A stretch of DNA of 64,000 bases, taken from NCBI RefSeq assembly GCF_002591895.1, contig NZ_NISX01000011.1, positions 1 to 64,000 of the forward strand, in the 5' to 3' direction. The stretch comes from Lacimicrobium alkaliphilum. Its GTDB lineage: Bacteria > Pseudomonadota > Gammaproteobacteria > Enterobacterales > Alteromonadaceae. Positions 61,090 through 64,000 of this stretch are shown piece by piece. Every line of letters begins with the position of its first letter. Position 1 is the first letter of the stretch. The notes beneath the pieces were generated by a model. The model saw nothing but the letters and a program-made list of their open reading frames with translations. It made no database searches and was not told the DNA's origin. Made by a program: the position numbers and the translations under genes.

Positions 61090-63465
61090 ATGAAACAGGG
61101 CTTTAAACGCCAGTCATTAGCACTATGTATTGCCATCTCTTGTCACTCAGGAGTTATTGCTAACGAACAGGCGACGCCGGGACTGGAACATATTGTGGTC
61201 ACAGCCACAGGATTTGAACAAAAACTTACTGAAGCTCCCGCCAGTATCTCGGTCATCACCAATGAAGACATTAAAACCCGTCCTTTTACCTCATTGCTCG
61301 ACGCAGTGAAGTACCAGGAAGGTATTGATATCGGCACGACCAGAGATAAAACCGGTCAGGGCAGCATCAGCATGCGTGGTCTGACAGGTGAATACACTCT
61401 AATCCTTATCGACGGTCGCCGCCAGAACAACCACGGCGATATTTATCCCAACAACTTTGGTGGTAATGCCTTTAATCATGTTCCGCCACTGGAAGCCATC
61501 GAGCGCATTGAGGTTATCCGTGGGCCTGCCTCCACCCTGTATGGTGCCGATGCATTAGGCGGCGTTATTAATGTGATCACCAAACGCCATACCGAAGACT
61601 GGACCGGCGCAATTACCTTCGGTCGCAGTCTGCAAAGTAACGACCAGTTTGGTGACGACCTGACCACAGACTTCAGCGTGATGGGGCCGCTGATCGAGAA
61701 TGTACTGACACTCGGTTTGCGTGGCAGTGTGTATGAACAACTAGCCTCTTCACCCGAATTTGAACCCGCCGTGGATCCCAACGGCAAAGAGCATGTACGG
61801 GCACTGGGTTTTGGTAGTGGCGGTAAAACCGTCGACAGCACCAGCGAACAGTTTGGCTTTACCCTAAACTACACCCCGGCAAGAGGCCACGAACTGCGAT
61901 TCGATTTTGATGATTCTCATCAGAGCTATGATAATACCCCCTCGTTTGACGTGGACAGCGGCAGTATCACCTACCCGCTTGGCACAAAAGACAGTATTGA
62001 GTCCATCTGGCAGGATCGCGGCGGTCAGGTTATGCCCCGGGCAGGTTATGCCGCAGAACAGGAGTTTGCCCGTCAGTGGTGGTCGCTTGGCTATGAGGGC
62101 GACTGGGGTTTTGGAACCGGCAGTCTGGCGTTAGCCCATGTAGACACCGACAACCTTGGCCGCACCTTACCACTGAGCGTTGCTGAGCGACTGCACCTGC
62201 AACAAATGTATGATGGCGGGGGTGAGTATGCCGGAATGACTGAAGCTCAGCGTAAAGCACTGGCTGAACAAACCTTTTTGCCAAGACCCGACCGGCCACT
62301 GAACTCCAGCCAGTACACCTTTGATGCCCGCCTGGACATTCCACTGACTAATCTTGCCGGTGATCATAAACTGGTGCTGGGCGGACAAATCATCGACGGC
62401 GAACTTAAAGATGGTGTGTTCGGTATGGAAGACAACCAGGCCGGCGCCGTGCAGGAGCAGAAGATGTACTCCCTGTTCGTGGAAGACAACTGGATGCCTG
62501 GCGACTATCTGACCATCACCGGTGGGGTACGCTATGACAACCATGATGTGTTTGGCAGCCAGGTATCACCGCGTCTATATGCCGTGTATTCCCTGAACAG
62601 CGCGTGGACAGTGAAAGGCGGCGTCTCCACCGGCTATAAAACGCCCAAAACCACAGATCTGTACGATGGTATCACCGGTTTCGGTGGTCAGGGCACCAGC
62701 CCCTTTGCCGGTAACCCTGAGTTACAACCGGAAACCAGTGTTAATTCTGAAGTTGCGCTGTACTGGAATTCAGACACAGAGTCGCATCACTTCGATATCA
62801 CCTATTTCAGCACCCGCTTCGACGACAAAATTGCCCGTGGAGATACCATATACAGCTGCGAAGTCACCGGCGGTGAGCGTCCCTGTGTAAACCTCGGTGC
62901 CTATGACCAGCTTGGTTACACCACCTACAGTCAGAAAATCAATATCGACAAGGTGGATCTGCAGGGTGTGGAACTGGCCGGGCGTTACCAGATAAGCCGC
63001 CAATGGTTTGTTCAGGGCAACTATACCTGGACCGACAGCGAACAGAAAAGCGGCCCGCAACAGGGCCAGCCACTGACCAACACCGCCGAGCATATGGCCA
63101 ATCTGGTGCTGGGCTGGCAGCTCAGTGCAGATCTGAATCTGTACCTTCAGGGTGAGCACCGCTCCGACCGTTACCGCGGCTGGGACAACACCCTGGACAA
63201 GGCGCTGTACTACAAAAACTACGGTCTGCTCAACCTCGGTGCCCGCTATAACATTAACGACCACATCAGTATTAATGCCCGGGTTAATAATTTGCTCGAT
63301 CGTGACTTTACCTCTTACAGCACCAGCTATACCGATCTCAATGGCGATGGGGAGTACGAGTATATTACCGGTCGCGGCGCAGTCAGCGAAGTCGTCTTCA
63401 GTGACGATTACAACGTCAAAGACAAGGCGCGTAATTTCTGGATCGGCGTGACGGCGTCGTTCTGA
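61090..63465 (+). CDS. TonB-dependent siderophore receptor
   Basis: A 791-aa outer-membrane receptor. The signal peptide ends near GVIANE. The TonB box region is EHIVVTATGFEQKL, and the plug has GSISMRGLTGEYTLILIDGR and IERIEVIRGPASTLYGADAL. The barrel ends in the aromatic WIGVTASF. The plug resembles catecholate-type receptors (FepA/IrgA/CirA group). RBS AAGGA precedes the ATG, and a Fur box lies upstream. A PepSY protein follows 33 bp later. Confidence 0.92.
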   Translation: MKQGFKRQSLALCIAISCHSGVIANEQATPGLEHIVVTATGFEQKLTEAPASISVITNEDIKTRPFTSLLDAVKYQEGIDIGTTRDKTGQGSISMRGLTGEYTLILIDGRRQNNHGDIYPNNFGGNAFNHVPPLEAIERIEVIRGPASTLYGADALGGVINVITKRHTEDWTGAITFGRSLQSNDQFGDDLTTDFSVMGPLIENVLTLGLRGSVYEQLASSPEFEPAVDPNGKEHVRALGFGSGGKTVDSTSEQFGFTLNYTPARGHELRFDFDDSHQSYDNTPSFDVDSGSITYPLGTKDSIESIWQDRGGQVMPRAGYAAEQEFARQWWSLGYEGDWGFGTGSLALAHVDTDNLGRTLPLSVAERLHLQQMYDGGGEYAGMTEAQRKALAEQTFLPRPDRPLNSSQYTFDARLDIPLTNLAGDHKLVLGGQIIDGELKDGVFGMEDNQAGAVQEQKMYSLFVEDNWMPGDYLTITGGVRYDNHDVFGSQVSPRLYAVYSLNSAWTVKGGVSTGYKTPKTTDLYDGITGFGGQGTSPFAGNPELQPETSVNSEVALYWNSDTESHHFDITYFSTRFDDKIARGDTIYSCEVTGGERPCVNLGAYDQLGYTTYSQKINIDKVDLQGVELAGRYQISRQWFVQGNYTWTDSEQKSGPQQGQPLTNTAEHMANLVLGWQLSADLNLYLQGEHRSDRYRGWDNTLDKALYYKNYGLLNLGARYNINDHISINARVNNLLDRDFTSYSTSYTDLNGDGEYEYITGRGAVSEVVFSDDYNVKDKARNFWIGVTASF

Positions 63466-63498
63466 TATGACGCCCTGTGTTAAAGCCGCAGCGGCGGC

Positions 63499-64000
63499 AT
63501 GCCAATGAGTGCATCGCTTGGCTCTGTCAGACAGTGGCACTGGATCAGTGCCGCGTTATGTCTGGCCGGTATGCTGCTGTTTGCCATCACGGGCATTACC
63601 CTCAACCATGCGGCGGATATTCCTGCCAGCCTTGAGGTGATCACTGTAGAAGCCAGGGTCCCGCAACCCATGCTTAAACAATGGCTGGCACAAAACCCAC
63701 AGCCACAGAGGTTATCCCCACCGCTGCGAGCGTGGCTGGCCAACCGGCATGACATCAGTATGGGTAAAGACCTTGAAGGTGAATGGGATGACCCTGAGCT
63801 GTACCTGAGTATGGCCGGCCCTGGTCAGGATGCATGGCTGGCGCTGGATACCCAAAGCGGCGAGTTTCTGTATGAGAAAACCGACCGCGGCTGGGTGGCC
63901 TATTTCAATGATCTGCATAAAGGCCGCGACAGCGGAGCCGTGTGGCGATGGTTTATCGATATCTTCGCCGCGGCCTGCGTGGTGTTTTGTGTGACAGGCC
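63499..64000 (+). CDS. PepSY-associated membrane protein, partial
   Basis: The first 167 codons of a gene that runs off the window. The first helix is SAALCLAGMLLFAITGITLN, then a periplasmic domain with DPELYLSMAGPGQDAWLALD and LYEKTDRGWVAYFNDLHKGR, and the second helix DIFAAACVVFCVTG at the edge. This is the PepSY_TM architecture found next to siderophore receptors, where it may help reduce iron. The ATG at 63499 is used; the ATG at 63505 is equally possible. Confidence 0.85.
   Translation, partial: MPMSASLGSVRQWHWISAALCLAGMLLFAITGITLNHAADIPASLEVITVEARVPQPMLKQWLAQNPQPQRLSPPLRAWLANRHDISMGKDLEGEWDDPELYLSMAGPGQDAWLALDTQSGEFLYEKTDRGWVAYFNDLHKGRDSGAVWRWFIDIFAAACVVFCVTG

Noticed and set aside
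62770-63540. 256-codon frame antisense to the siderophore receptor
   Set aside because: It is a shadow of the receptor barrel region; no ribosome site and no recognisable motif.

Overview
The window looks like chromosome of a marine, heterotrophic gammaproteobacterium, most likely of the order Alteromonadales. The grounds are an exosortase A exopolysaccharide locus, a DUF3081 protein, cry-DASH and iron-sulfur photolyases, two TonB-dependent receptors, a TPR-sulfotransferase and a caa3-type oxidase. This is an inference from gene content, since no rRNA or other marker gene is present. I see no phage, no CRISPR array, no complete insertion sequence and no tRNA.

Region 1 (130-25295) is a full exosortase A (XrtA) / PEP-CTERM exopolysaccharide locus in two divergent transcription units that share a 429-bp control region (20001-20429). 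The leftward unit runs from the initiating sugar-phosphate transferase (20000) through a polysaccharide deacetylase, a FemAB-like protein, glycosyltransferases, exosortase XrtA, an amidotransferase, a CoA-ligase-like enzyme, a 27-residue membrane peptide, an O-ligase and a flippase. It ends in a less familiar tail: an unrecognised 301-aa protein, a second deacetylase and two tandem ATP-grasp enzymes. Most junctions overlap by 4 bp (ATGA), so translation is probably coupled. The rightward unit encodes the export lipoprotein, chain-length determinant, tyrosine autokinase and outer-membrane protein. I found no PEP-CTERM substrate gene in the window.

Region 2 (25315-34772) is mixed housekeeping and accessory DNA: a 46-aa membrane peptide, a periplasmic solute-binding protein, SlyD, a GIY-YIG protein, a hemolysin III/TrhA protein and DUF3081. 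A photolyase operon follows, with an iron-sulfur (6-4) photolyase, an internally deleted photolyase remnant and a cry-DASH. After it come an outer-membrane beta-barrel, a small basic protein and a TPR-sulfotransferase.

Region 3 (34886-42447) has a TonB-dependent receptor divergent from a MarR regulator, then a Kef-type antiporter and tandem universal stress protein. The antiporter-stress protein pair is bracketed by two collinear copies of a repeat-rich intergenic segment. The right copy supplies the 3' ends of the two genes it touches.

Region 4 (42127-46918) is a leftward cytochrome c oxidase operon. Subunit II carries two tandem cytochrome c domains, and there are two subunit III-like genes and a subunit IV.

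Region 5 (47229-53496) holds a 1333-aa sensory membrane protein with a degenerate C-terminal NTPase-like region, then two bacterial PH-domain membrane proteins.

Region 6 (53520-64000) has a leftward BetT-like transporter / porin / secreted amidohydrolase operon, a DUF6435 protein with TspO, an ATP-grasp pair, and a Fur-box-controlled siderophore receptor with a PepSY membrane protein that runs off the end.
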